Assembly (NCBI GenBank): GCA_030639495.1
Contig: DAOWCP010000048.1
Span: forward strand, 1-17,811
DNA length: 17,811 nt
Direction: 5' to 3'
Origin: JAGLTN01 sp023135255
Lineage (GTDB): Bacteria; Planctomycetota; Phycisphaerae; Sedimentisphaerales; Anaerobacaceae
Shown: one piece after another, positions 7,899 through 14,683 of the stretch
Position numbering within the stretch: position 1 is the first letter of the stretch
How the letters are laid out: every line of letters begins with the position of its first letter
The notes under the pieces: generated by a model
What the model saw: the letters and a program-made list of their open reading frames with translations, nothing else
What the model was told of the DNA's origin: nothing
Databases searched by the model: none
Translations under genes and position numbers: made by a program

Positions 7899-9842
7899 TT
7901 ATTTATCTTTTGCTTCAAACTCAGCGTCGATCACATCATCGCCGCCTTTTTTGCCTGCATCTCCAGCTGCGCCTTCTTGTGGCTGAGCCTGACTAGTTTC
8001 AGCTCCTGGCTGTGCGTCCTGAGAAGCCTGCTTCTTAGCGGCCTCTTCATAAAGGATCTTACCAAGTTCCTGACCAGCGGTGCCGAGATTCTCTGTTGCT
8101 TTTTTAATAGCTTCAGAATCTTCACCTTTGATAGCTTCTTTAAGATTGTTCAAAGCGTTTTCAATATTACCTCTTGTCTCAGCAGAAACCTTATCGCCAT
8201 ACTCTTTAAGTGTTTTTTCCGTCGAATAGATTAACTGGTCAGACTGATTTTTCAAATCGATCAAATCACGTTTCTTCTTATCTTCAACTGCATGACTTTC
8301 AGCATCTTTTTTCATCTTTTCAATTTCTTCTTTATTCAAACCTGAGCTGGATTGAATAACAACAGACTGCTCTTTACCTGTGCCAAGGTCCTTGGCGGAG
8401 ACTTTCAAAATCCCGTTAGCATCAATATCGAAAGCAACTTCGATCTGAGGCACACCCCTTGGTGATGGCGGAATATCCGTAAGCTGGAACCTGCCAAGTG
8501 TCCTGTTGTCGCGGGCAAATTCTCTTTCACCCTGCAACACATGAATATCAACCGTAGTCTGACTGTCAGCAGCAGTGGAAAAGACTTCCTTCTTGCTGGT
8601 CGGTATAGTGGTATTAGCTTCAATAAGCTTTGTCATAACACCACCCAACGTCTCAATACCAAGTCGAAGAGGCGTAACATCGAGCAGCAGAATATCTTTT
8701 ACACCAGCATCGCCCGCAAGAACAGCACCCTGGATAGCGGCACCTAATGCTACTACCTCGTCTGGGTTAATGCTTTTGTTTGGTTCTTTGCCGAAGATGT
8801 CTTTAACGATTTGCTGAACCATAGGGATTCTTGTCGAACCGCCTACCAGCAGAACTTCTGCGATTTCGCTATTGGAAAGCTTAGCATCTGCGATTGCTTT
8901 TCTGCAGGGCTCTTTCAGTCTTTCAAATACCGCCTCTGCCAGCGACTCGAACTTACTTCTGCTGATAGTTATCTGCAAATGTTTAGGCCCGGAAGCATCA
9001 GCTGTAATAAATGGCAGATTGACCGTAGATTCGACCTGGGAACTCAACTCACATTTAGTCTTTTCAGCCGCTTCTTTTAATCTCTGATGTGCCATCGGGT
9101 CCTGACGCAGGTCAATACCTTCAATCTTCTTAAATTCGTCAGCAAGATAATTGATCAATACCTCATCCAGATCGTCACCGCCGAGGTGGCCGTCACCATT
9201 TGTGCTCAAAACCTCGAAGACGTTGTCACCAATATCAAGAATTGAAATATCAAATGTGCCGCCGCCGAAATCGAAAACAGCTATCTTTTCATTTTTCTTC
9301 TTTTCCAAACCATAAGCCAAAGCTGCTGCGGTAGGTTCATTGATAATTCTCTGGACATTCAGCCCAGCGATTTTACCAGCGTCCTTAGTCGCCTGCCTTT
9401 GTGAATCGTTAAAATATGCCGGAACAGTAATAACAGCGTCGGTAACTTCCTCACCGAGGTAGTCTTCCGCTGTTTTCTTAAGGTCCTGCAGGATCATCGC
9501 TGAAACCTCAGGCGGCGTATATTCTTTGTCATGCACTTTAACCTTGACCAGCTCTTCGCTGCCGCCGATAACGTTATAAGGAACGATCTTTTCCTCAGAA
9601 GATACTTCGTCATGCCTTCTGCCCATGAAACGCTTTATAGAAAAAACCGTATTTTCAGGGTTAGTAACCTGCTGATGCCGAGCGATCTGACCTACAAGCC
9701 TCTCACTTTTATCGGTAAAACCAACAACAGAAGAAGTAAGCCTTGAGCCGGAAGAGTTGACCAGCACTTTCGGAGCAGACCCTTCCATCACAGCTACTAC
9801 CGAATTTGTAGTACCGAGATCTATACCAATTATTTTAGCCAT
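7899..9842 (-). CDS. dnaK: Chaperone protein DnaK (Hsp70)
   Basis: A 647-residue Hsp70 that binds exposed hydrophobic peptides in an ATP-controlled cycle with DnaJ and GrpE. The ATPase domain shows IGIDLGTTNS at 5-14, NEPTAAALAYG at 168-178, DFGGGTFDIS at 191-200 and VGGSTRIP at 333-340. The interdomain linker LLLDVT ends at 390. The next segment reads PLRLGIE, with Arg393 where nearly all DnaKs have Ser. The substrate domain is followed by a lid and a Gln/Ala/Gly-rich tail ending DVIDAEFEAKDK. AAGGA about 9 nt before the ATG supports the start. A promoter is visible at 9881-9908 and a strong terminator follows. grpE and dnaJ are not adjacent; instead mcsA-mcsB lie upstream. No CIRCE element was found. 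Confidence 0.97.
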   Translation of the reverse strand: MAKIIGIDLGTTNSVVAVMEGSAPKVLVNSSGSRLTSSVVGFTDKSERLVGQIARHQQVTNPENTVFSIKRFMGRRHDEVSSEEKIVPYNVIGGSEELVKVKVHDKEYTPPEVSAMILQDLKKTAEDYLGEEVTDAVITVPAYFNDSQRQATKDAGKIAGLNVQRIINEPTAAALAYGLEKKKNEKIAVFDFGGGTFDISILDIGDNVFEVLSTNGDGHLGGDDLDEVLINYLADEFKKIEGIDLRQDPMAHQRLKEAAEKTKCELSSQVESTVNLPFITADASGPKHLQITISRSKFESLAEAVFERLKEPCRKAIADAKLSNSEIAEVLLVGGSTRIPMVQQIVKDIFGKEPNKSINPDEVVALGAAIQGAVLAGDAGVKDILLLDVTPLRLGIETLGGVMTKLIEANTTIPTSKKEVFSTAADSQTTVDIHVLQGEREFARDNRTLGRFQLTDIPPSPRGVPQIEVAFDIDANGILKVSAKDLGTGKEQSVVIQSSSGLNKEEIEKMKKDAESHAVEDKKKRDLIDLKNQSDQLIYSTEKTLKEYGDKVSAETRGNIENALNNLKEAIKGEDSEAIKKATENLGTAGQELGKILYEEAAKKQASQDAQPGAETSQAQPQEGAAGDAGKKGGDDVIDAEFEAKDK

Positions 9843-9880
9843 GATTTAAAATCCTTTCGTCTTATTGCCAAACGCAAAAA

Positions 9881-9908
9881 ATAATAACATTGCTTTTTTA
9901 ACACGCAA
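9881..9908 (-). promoter_or_regulatory. Sigma-70-like promoter for dnaK
   Basis: On the minus strand TTGCGT (9903-9908) is separated by 16 bp from TATTAT (9881-9886), giving a leader of about 30 nt before the dnaK ATG. This suggests dnaK can be transcribed independently of mcsA-mcsB. No CIRCE-type (HrcA) inverted repeat is seen near it, so heat control, if any, uses another route. Confidence 0.5.
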
Positions 9909-9988
9909 AAGGCGTGCCAGTTGTTCTGCTTTTCGGCGATTTAGCTGTAAGTGCCTAAGAAAAAAGACTTTAGGTTTTCATTCGGGTT

Positions 9989-10034
9989 GCTGACGATCTT
10001 CGGCTATGCCATTTTGGCAGGTCGAAAGGTCAGC
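9989..10034 (-). other. Nested hairpin across the mcsB stop codon
   Basis: The end of mcsB and the following bases can form a compact three-tier stem: GCTGAC/GTCAGC (9989-9994 with 10029-10034), an inner TTCG/CGAA helix, and a terminal TGCCA/TGGCA stem with a 3-nt loop. The outer arm includes the mcsB TGA. No T-run follows on either strand, so it is not a standard terminator. It may mark mRNA processing or protection between mcsB and dnaK. Confidence 0.4.
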
Positions 10035-11151
10035 TTTGCTGGTTAAGAGCCTTTCGAATTATCTCAGCTCTTAAAATGTCTCTATGGGTAGGATCAAGCA
10101 ACTTGCCGTAATTTAACTGCAAATGTGCCGGCAGCGTCAGCATAAAAAGCTTGTTAATTGTCTTTACAGAGATCGGATTTGCAAATTTAGCATTGCCTCT
10201 TGTCTGATATAACTCGTTTATCGCAGGCGTCGAAGCCCCCAGTTTGTTGTGCATATTCAGCCCAAGCCTTATATGGCTCAAAAGCAACAATGCCTCCTGA
10301 GAGCTGATAAGCTTTGCGTTTTTAAGCAAAGCCATCGCTCTTGATATCTTGTCATCCAACAGATCAGAATTTTTAGAAAGCAGCTGTTTTCGCGCAACCT
10401 CCTCGTATTCGACAATTTCAGGAATAATCTCGTTTTGAAATTGTGATATGATGTCTCTTTCTGAAATACCAAGAGTTATCTGATTGGAAAGCTGATAAAA
10501 ATCCCCGATAGCCTGGGTTCCTTCACCAAAGAGCCCCCTTACCGCCAACCTCATTGCTTTTGTAGCTTTTAAAAACTTTTCAATATGGCCGGTCATTTTC
10601 AAAGCCGGCAAATGTAGCATAACCGATACCCTGATACCTGTCCCTAAATTTGTAGGACATGCGGTAAGGTACCCGTATTTATCGCTGAATGCATAATCAA
10701 TTTTCTTCTCGATCATATCATCGATCTTATTGATAAGCTCGAAACAATCCCCAAGTTGACTGCCTGCCTTTAAAACCTGCAGCCTGAGATGATCCTCCTC
10801 ATTGATCATCGCGGTAAAAAATTCTCGATGGGCAACAATAACACCCCGAGGCCCCTTATTGAAAGCATGGTTCCTGCTTATCAGATGCCTTTCAATAAGG
10901 AAATCCTTTTTAAGCTCATCGGTCTGGTCGATATTGATATATGCGATCTCATCACCAATATCCAAAGGCAGAATTACTCCCTTGAGCTCTTCAAGTATCT
11001 CTTGTTTTTCATTTACAGAGCACCTGGAGAAAAATTTATGCCCCGTCAGGTTCCTCGCAAGCCTGACTCTTGAAGATATTACAATATCAGACAAAGGCCC
11101 TGAGCCGTCAAACCACTCATTAATATCGTTGCTGATGTCTGTTAGTTTCAT
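10030..11151 (-). CDS. mcsB: Protein-arginine kinase McsB
   Basis: A 373-residue ATP:guanidino phosphotransferase-family enzyme that phosphorylates arginines in proteins and, in Firmicutes, tags them for ClpCP. Recognisable elements are the nucleotide-site arginines in SSRVRLARN (26-34), the NEEDHLR box with catalytic Glu (117-123), Cys165 in CPTNLGTG, and a second conserved acidic residue, Glu210, before the SNQITLGISE stretch. The C-terminal domain keeps an RDxxRA motif (RDILRA at about 357-362), which in Bacillus-type McsB is the allosteric phosphoarginine pocket. Length is slightly above the usual 350-360. It follows mcsA by 14 bp and lacks the ctsR and clpC neighbours of the Firmicutes operon; dnaK is next instead. 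The motif set indicates an active kinase rather than a creatine or arginine kinase. Confidence 0.93.
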   Translation of the reverse strand: MKLTDISNDINEWFDGSGPLSDIVISSRVRLARNLTGHKFFSRCSVNEKQEILEELKGVILPLDIGDEIAYINIDQTDELKKDFLIERHLISRNHAFNKGPRGVIVAHREFFTAMINEEDHLRLQVLKAGSQLGDCFELINKIDDMIEKKIDYAFSDKYGYLTACPTNLGTGIRVSVMLHLPALKMTGHIEKFLKATKAMRLAVRGLFGEGTQAIGDFYQLSNQITLGISERDIISQFQNEIIPEIVEYEEVARKQLLSKNSDLLDDKISRAMALLKNAKLISSQEALLLLSHIRLGLNMHNKLGASTPAINELYQTRGNAKFANPISVKTINKLFMLTLPAHLQLNYGKLLDPTHRDILRAEIIRKALNQQS

Positions 11152-11165
11152 ATTTTTTCAGCTAT

Positions 11166-11684
11166 CTACGAATCAGGCTGATTGCTGTTTTCTTTAAGAA
11201 CATTAATTTTGTCGCGCAACATCGCTGCCTGCTCATAATCTTCTTTTTGCACAGCAATATCAAGTTCTTTTTGCAGATTACTAAGTTCTATTTTATTTTT
11301 ATTCGTCACAGGCACCTTTGAAGGCACTTTGCCGCAATGACTGATGTTATTATTCTGAGCTTTTTGTATCAGTGGTTTAAGCTCTTCTTCAAATACTTCA
11401 TAATCATTAGGACATCCGAGCAGAGCTTCTTTCTTGAAATGATCTATAGTAAAACCGCAATCCGGACACTCCTTAGTCGAGTCGAACGAACCTGACATTT
11501 CATCATCAGCTGGCTGAGATGCGAGCAGATTACTAAGAAGTTCGTTTATAGGCATCTGGTTCTTAACTATAATACCCTCGCTTTGGGCGCAGCTCTGGCA
11601 AATATGCGTTTCGTTGCGGATGCCGTCAACGATTTCTGTCAAATGTATAGTTGCTTCGTTTTTTTTACAAATCTGACATTGCAT
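11166..11684 (-). CDS. mcsA: McsA, zinc-binding activator of McsB (UVR domain)
   Basis: A 172-residue small zinc protein that activates McsB. The N-terminal zinc module has C3-x2-C6 and C29-x2-C32. The second module has C73-x2-C76 and C91, but the expected fourth cysteine is Asp94 (CPND rather than CxxC). A cysteine at 117 in HCGKVP, where McsA proteins usually have HxGKxP, could substitute. A UVR-type helical motif, LQKELDIAVQKEDYEQAAML followed by RDKI, covers about 137-160 and is the usual UvrB/C-type interaction helix pair. The start has AAGGA 8 nt upstream. A copy of the intergenic repeat ends only a few bases before this ribosome site. The mcsB gene begins 14 bp downstream, as in the classic pair. 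Confidence 0.9.
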   Translation of the reverse strand: MQCQICKKNEATIHLTEIVDGIRNETHICQSCAQSEGIIVKNQMPINELLSNLLASQPADDEMSGSFDSTKECPDCGFTIDHFKKEALLGCPNDYEVFEEELKPLIQKAQNNNISHCGKVPSKVPVTNKNKIELSNLQKELDIAVQKEDYEQAAMLRDKINVLKENSNQPDS

Positions 11685-11702
11685 AGTTCATATCCTTAAC
11701 AA

Positions 11703-11803
11703 TATACTGATCCCAATTGAATTTTACCGTTTATCCGCGGGCAAATAATTCAAAAACAACAAGTTACGGATTTATTCGCGGGCATTTATTACCCTCAAAG
11801 GTA
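11703..11803 (+). repeat. Intergenic structured repeat, copy 1
   Basis: About 101 bp beginning TATACTGATC and ending at GGTA, nearly identical to copy 3 and similar to copy 2. The long-range arms are 11735-11744 (CCGCGGGCAA) and 11772-11781 (TTATTCGCGG). They pair with two G-T wobbles and one C-A mismatch when read on the plus strand. The end hairpin (TACC...GGTA) is one pair shorter than in the other copies. The strand given is the orientation of the repeat; it lies in the leader of the leftward mcsA gene, about 5 nt beyond its ribosome site. Confidence 0.85.
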
Positions 11804-11840
11804 CATTATACCAAAAACTGAAAATATTTACAGGGATTTT

Positions 11841-11887
11841 AAAAACTTAAATCCAGTCGCGCAGAACATACCCGCGATCTAATTTAA
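11841..11887 (-). terminator. Probable rho-independent terminator after the queD-like gene
   Basis: On the minus strand an outer TTAAAT/ATTTAA stem (11882-11887 with 11847-11852) and an inner TCGCG/CGCGA stem (11873-11877 with 11857-11861) surround an 11-nt loop, separated by a symmetric 4x4 internal loop. A run of five T follows (complement of 11841-11845). It would end the transcript that carries the kinase, coaD and the queD-like gene. Confidence 0.5.
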
Positions 11888-11927
11888 ATAATCGTCAAAA
11901 TAGCCCTATTCCTGAAGCGTTAATTCA

Positions 11928-12293
11928 TTATTTGCGGTAAGTAGCGAAACACCCAGCCTCTTCAACAACCTTAACTGCCTCAAGGCATACCCTTTCAGGC
12001 AGAACAGCGGAAAGCTTTTCGTAGATATAAAAAGCTACGTTTTCCGCAGATGCGTTTTTGTCGCTGAAATAACTGCTTTGTTCAAGCGTCATATCACTGA
12101 TTCCAGCGGTGATATTATCGACCTTTTTCTTTAGCAGGTGGAAATCCATCACCAGTCCCGTTTTGTTAAGTTTTTCCCTGCTGACCTCAACTGTTACCTG
12201 CCAATTATGATTATGCAATTCTTCCTTTGAACCGTCCGGTAAACTAAGTTGATGCGATGCCTCAAAACTGCTTTCAACAGATATGCTGAACAC
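11928..12293 (-). CDS. PTPS/QueD-family protein lacking canonical catalytic Cys and His
   Basis: A 121-residue member of the 6-pyruvoyl-tetrahydropterin synthase / 6-carboxy-tetrahydropterin synthase fold. The zinc-binding histidines are kept: His14 in FEASHQL, and His27 and His29 in LHNHNW (normally HGH). The VMDF segment (48-51) and the pterin-anchoring Glu (Glu111/Glu112 in VVEEAG) are also present. The catalytic cysteine before HGH is absent; Glu24-Glu25 occupy that stretch, reminiscent of PTPS-III enzymes, where Glu replaces Cys. The Asp-His dyad (LDH in QueD) reads SDM at 66-68, so the His is lost. It is therefore not a typical QueD; a folate-pathway or altered pterin role is possible. 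It lies 44 bp downstream of coaD in the same direction. No queC, queE or queF is in the window. Confidence 0.75.
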   Translation of the reverse strand: MFSISVESSFEASHQLSLPDGSKEELHNHNWQVTVEVSREKLNKTGLVMDFHLLKKKVDNITAGISDMTLEQSSYFSDKNASAENVAFYIYEKLSAVLPERVCLEAVKVVEEAGCFATYRK

Positions 12294-12337
12294 TATAAAG
12301 CTCCAATAATATTATCATCCCATATTATGTTACGTTT

Positions 12338-12841
12338 TTATTTCTGCAGTTTTCTTTCAGCGATCCGGCTTTTCAGTTTTTCAAAGATAGGTTCCGGAAT
12401 AAGGTTTGCCACGTTTCCGCCGAGTCCGACTATCTCTCTTATCAAAGTTGAACTTGTAAATCCATACTCCGCAGATGTCATAATAAACACAGTCTCTATC
12501 CCAGCTACCGCGCGGTTTGTCATCGCAAGCCGAAATTCATACTGAACATCCGTAAGACTTCTCATTCCCCTTAAGATTACATCGATATCATGTTTTAATG
12601 CATACTCAACCATCAAGCCGTCAAAACTTTCAACCCGAACTCTCGGCTTGTCCGCTACCAACTCAGCTATCATGTCAACACGTTCCTGCTTAGAGAACAG
12701 CGGATCCTTAGCGGGACTTTGACCAACTGCTACTATCAACTCATCAAAAAGATTTATACCTCGGCTTATAACATCCATATGCCCATTAGTAATAGGATCG
12801 AAAGAACCCGGAAATATAGCCCTTACAAATTTCTTATGCAT
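12338..12841 (-). CDS. coaD: Phosphopantetheine adenylyltransferase
   Basis: A 167-residue enzyme that transfers AMP from ATP to 4'-phosphopantetheine, the penultimate step of coenzyme A synthesis in the cytosol. The nucleotidyltransferase signature is clear: FPGSFDPITNGHMDV at 10-24 with the TxGH-type TNGH. The family stretch ILRGMRSLTDVQYEFRLA contains the phosphate and substrate-binding Arg residues, and TSSTLIREI near 130 is the ISSTxxR motif. Length is normal (about 160). AAAGGA lies about 9 nt upstream of the ATG. The gene starts 20 bp after the stop of the histidine kinase gene and is followed by the QueD-like gene, so the three are likely one transcript. Nothing unusual in the sequence itself. 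Confidence 0.95.
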   Translation of the reverse strand: MHKKFVRAIFPGSFDPITNGHMDVISRGINLFDELIVAVGQSPAKDPLFSKQERVDMIAELVADKPRVRVESFDGLMVEYALKHDIDVILRGMRSLTDVQYEFRLAMTNRAVAGIETVFIMTSAEYGFTSSTLIREIVGLGGNVANLIPEPIFEKLKSRIAERKLQK

Positions 12842-12861
12842 CGCAATATCCTTTCAATGAT

Positions 12862-14496
12862 TTATGCCATCTGTTGGTTGTCTTGTTCTTGTTCTGTAGT
12901 TAACGTCACAGGTATTTCAAGCCAGAACGTTGAACCCTTTTCAAATTCGCTTTCCAGCCCTACCTCCCCCGCAAGTATCGACGCCAACTCTTTGCTTATC
13001 GCAAGCCCAAGTCCGCTGCCTGTTGATTGGCGGGTTATCGAACCATCTGCCTGTCTGAATTTTTCAAATATAACCTTCTGGTCAGCCTCGGAAATGCCGC
13101 AACCGGTATCAGCAACTGAAATTTTAACGACTTTGTCATCTGTCATAACCGCTTTAACTTCGACCCTGCCGTTTTCATCGGTAAACTTAACCGCATTACT
13201 GAGAAAGTTATACAATATCTGCTGCACTTTCCCCGCGTCAGTGACCAGCGTAGGTATCGTCTCATCGATTATAAGTCTGGTCTTTATCTTCTTATTTTTT
13301 GTCATAGCGGAAAATGCCGCCATAGAAGATTTGCATAAATTCTGCAGATCAAATTGCTCGATATGCAGCTTCATTTTTCCCGCTTCGCTCTTTGCCAGGT
13401 CAAGCAGATCATTAATCATATTAAGAAGTCTCTTGCCGCCGGTGATGATATTCTCCGCATACCTTTGTCCTTTTTCCTCTTTCAGCGTCTCAGGCTTTTC
13501 ACGAAGTATTTCCGCAAAACCGAGTATCGCATTTAAAGGCGTCTTAAACTCATGCGAAATATTTGCCAGAAACTCACTTTTGAGCTTATTGGCTTTAAAC
13601 AGCTCTATATTTCTTTCCGACAGCTCAACAACCTTTTTATCGAGCTGAAGATTTGAGTCACGCTGCTTCTGCTGCGCAGCCTGCAAACCGTCAAGCATGT
13701 GATTAAACGCATCTGAAAGTTTCTCATATTCATCACGAGTCTTGATAGCACTTCTGACATCGAGGTTGCCCTCTGCAACATTATTCGCCAAAGCTCTAAG
13801 CTGACGGATAGGTCTCAATATCACACGCTGGGTTATCATATAAAACGTAATGATAGCGCCGGCACCACCAATAAGCCCCGCAGCAATTATCCAAACCCGA
13901 TTCATCAACAGCGTTTTTGTTATCTCATTAGCACGCCTGCTCACAACTACCGCACCTATAGGCTCATTCAGCGAAAACTCACTCGCCGTGCCCTGTGGGT
14001 TATGACAGCTGATACATTTTTCAGTCGCTTTGAATATTCTCACATAATTGCTTTTTATGAATCTGTCTTTTTGTGTTATCAACAGGCTCTCATCGCGTCC
14101 CTTATTTTCCTTAAGCGACTCGATCATCTTCCTCTGATACTTCGGCAATTCGTCAAGCGGCAAAGTTTTATCCTTGCTGAATCTAAACCACCTCATCTCA
14201 GGATTTTCAGCATCCGTTTCTCCGCCTGTATTATTCAAAGGCACAAGAGCACCCTCAGCAGTTTCATTTATTTTGAAATGTTTCTCAAACAGCAATTCAG
14301 ACTTCGCTCGGCCGGCATCGAGATATGCTTTCGTCGTCAGCTTGCCCATCCAGACATAAGGAACCAGAAGTGCGATGCTCAAAATAAAGATTACCGCTGT
14401 GCCGAATGCGATTCTGCACTTCTCCGCCAACGAAAGAGGCGACAAGTGTAAAAACACCAAAATCCTGTGCCAGATTTTACTGATTTTTTTTCGCAT
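12862..14496 (-). CDS. Membrane sensor histidine kinase with periplasmic c-heme-type DUF3365-like domain
   Basis: A 544-residue hybrid-free sensor kinase. A first membrane segment (about 31-50) and a second (about 199-221) frame a periplasmic domain of about 150 residues. That domain contains CISCH at 161-165, the CxxCH signature for covalent c-type heme, in a context like Tll0287/DUF3365 domains, so redox, gas or heme state sensing is plausible. A HAMP domain (about 222-275) and a coiled coil lead to HisKA with the phosphoacceptor His315 in ISHEFKTPLNAIL. The HATPase domain shows the N box around Asn434, DTGCG at 463-467 and GSGLGLAI at 493-500. No receiver domain or response-regulator gene is in the window, so it is an orphan. 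The ribosome site is weak, and a structured repeat ends 25 nt upstream of the ATG. coaD follows after 20 bp. Confidence 0.9.
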   Translation of the reverse strand: MRKKISKIWHRILVFLHLSPLSLAEKCRIAFGTAVIFILSIALLVPYVWMGKLTTKAYLDAGRAKSELLFEKHFKINETAEGALVPLNNTGGETDAENPEMRWFRFSKDKTLPLDELPKYQRKMIESLKENKGRDESLLITQKDRFIKSNYVRIFKATEKCISCHNPQGTASEFSLNEPIGAVVVSRRANEITKTLLMNRVWIIAAGLIGGAGAIITFYMITQRVILRPIRQLRALANNVAEGNLDVRSAIKTRDEYEKLSDAFNHMLDGLQAAQQKQRDSNLQLDKKVVELSERNIELFKANKLKSEFLANISHEFKTPLNAILGFAEILREKPETLKEEKGQRYAENIITGGKRLLNMINDLLDLAKSEAGKMKLHIEQFDLQNLCKSSMAAFSAMTKNKKIKTRLIIDETIPTLVTDAGKVQQILYNFLSNAVKFTDENGRVEVKAVMTDDKVVKISVADTGCGISEADQKVIFEKFRQADGSITRQSTGSGLGLAISKELASILAGEVGLESEFEKGSTFWLEIPVTLTTEQEQDNQQMA

Positions 14497-14521
14497 AAGC
14501 GAACCAATTTCTGTCAGCTGT

Positions 14522-14683
14522 TATACTGATCCCAATTGAATTTTACCGCTTATCCGCGAGTAACTAACTTAAAAATAAGAAGTTACGGCTTTACTCGCGG
14601 ACATTTACTACCCTTAAGGGTATAACTTAAAAATAATAAGTTACGGATTTATTCGCGGACATTTCTTAGCCTTCAAGGGTATA
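14522..14683 (+). repeat. Intergenic structured repeat, copy 2 with duplicated right module
   Basis: This copy starts TATACTGATC like the others and fills almost the whole gap between the sensor kinase start and the aspS stop; its last base abuts the aspS TAA (14684-14686). The arms 14554-14563 (CCGCGAGTAA) and 14591-14600 (TTACTCGCGG) are perfectly complementary over 10 bp. The end hairpin is a perfect 14-bp palindrome, TACCCTTAAGGGTA (14609-14622). The right-hand module (about 14566-14623) is then repeated with substitutions as 14624-14683, a period of 58 bp. Strand is the repeat orientation. Confidence 0.88.

Noticed and set aside
8564..8810. Plus-strand frames within dnaK
   Set aside because: They overlap the conserved Hsp70 coding region antisense and carry no features.
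9903..9916. CACGC/GCGTG hairpin in front of dnaK as a terminator or CIRCE
   Set aside because: Five base pairs with A-run on the transcribed side, and the sequence does not match the CIRCE consensus; it overlaps the likely -35 box.
12719..13648. A 309-codon plus-strand frame opposite coaD and the histidine kinase
   Set aside because: It lies antisense to two clearly recognised genes, has no family features and is very Ser/Leu/Ile-rich, as expected for a mirror frame.
14566..14683. Possible CRISPR array
   Set aside because: Only two imperfect units of about 58 bp abut directly with no unique spacers; it is a duplicated repeat module.
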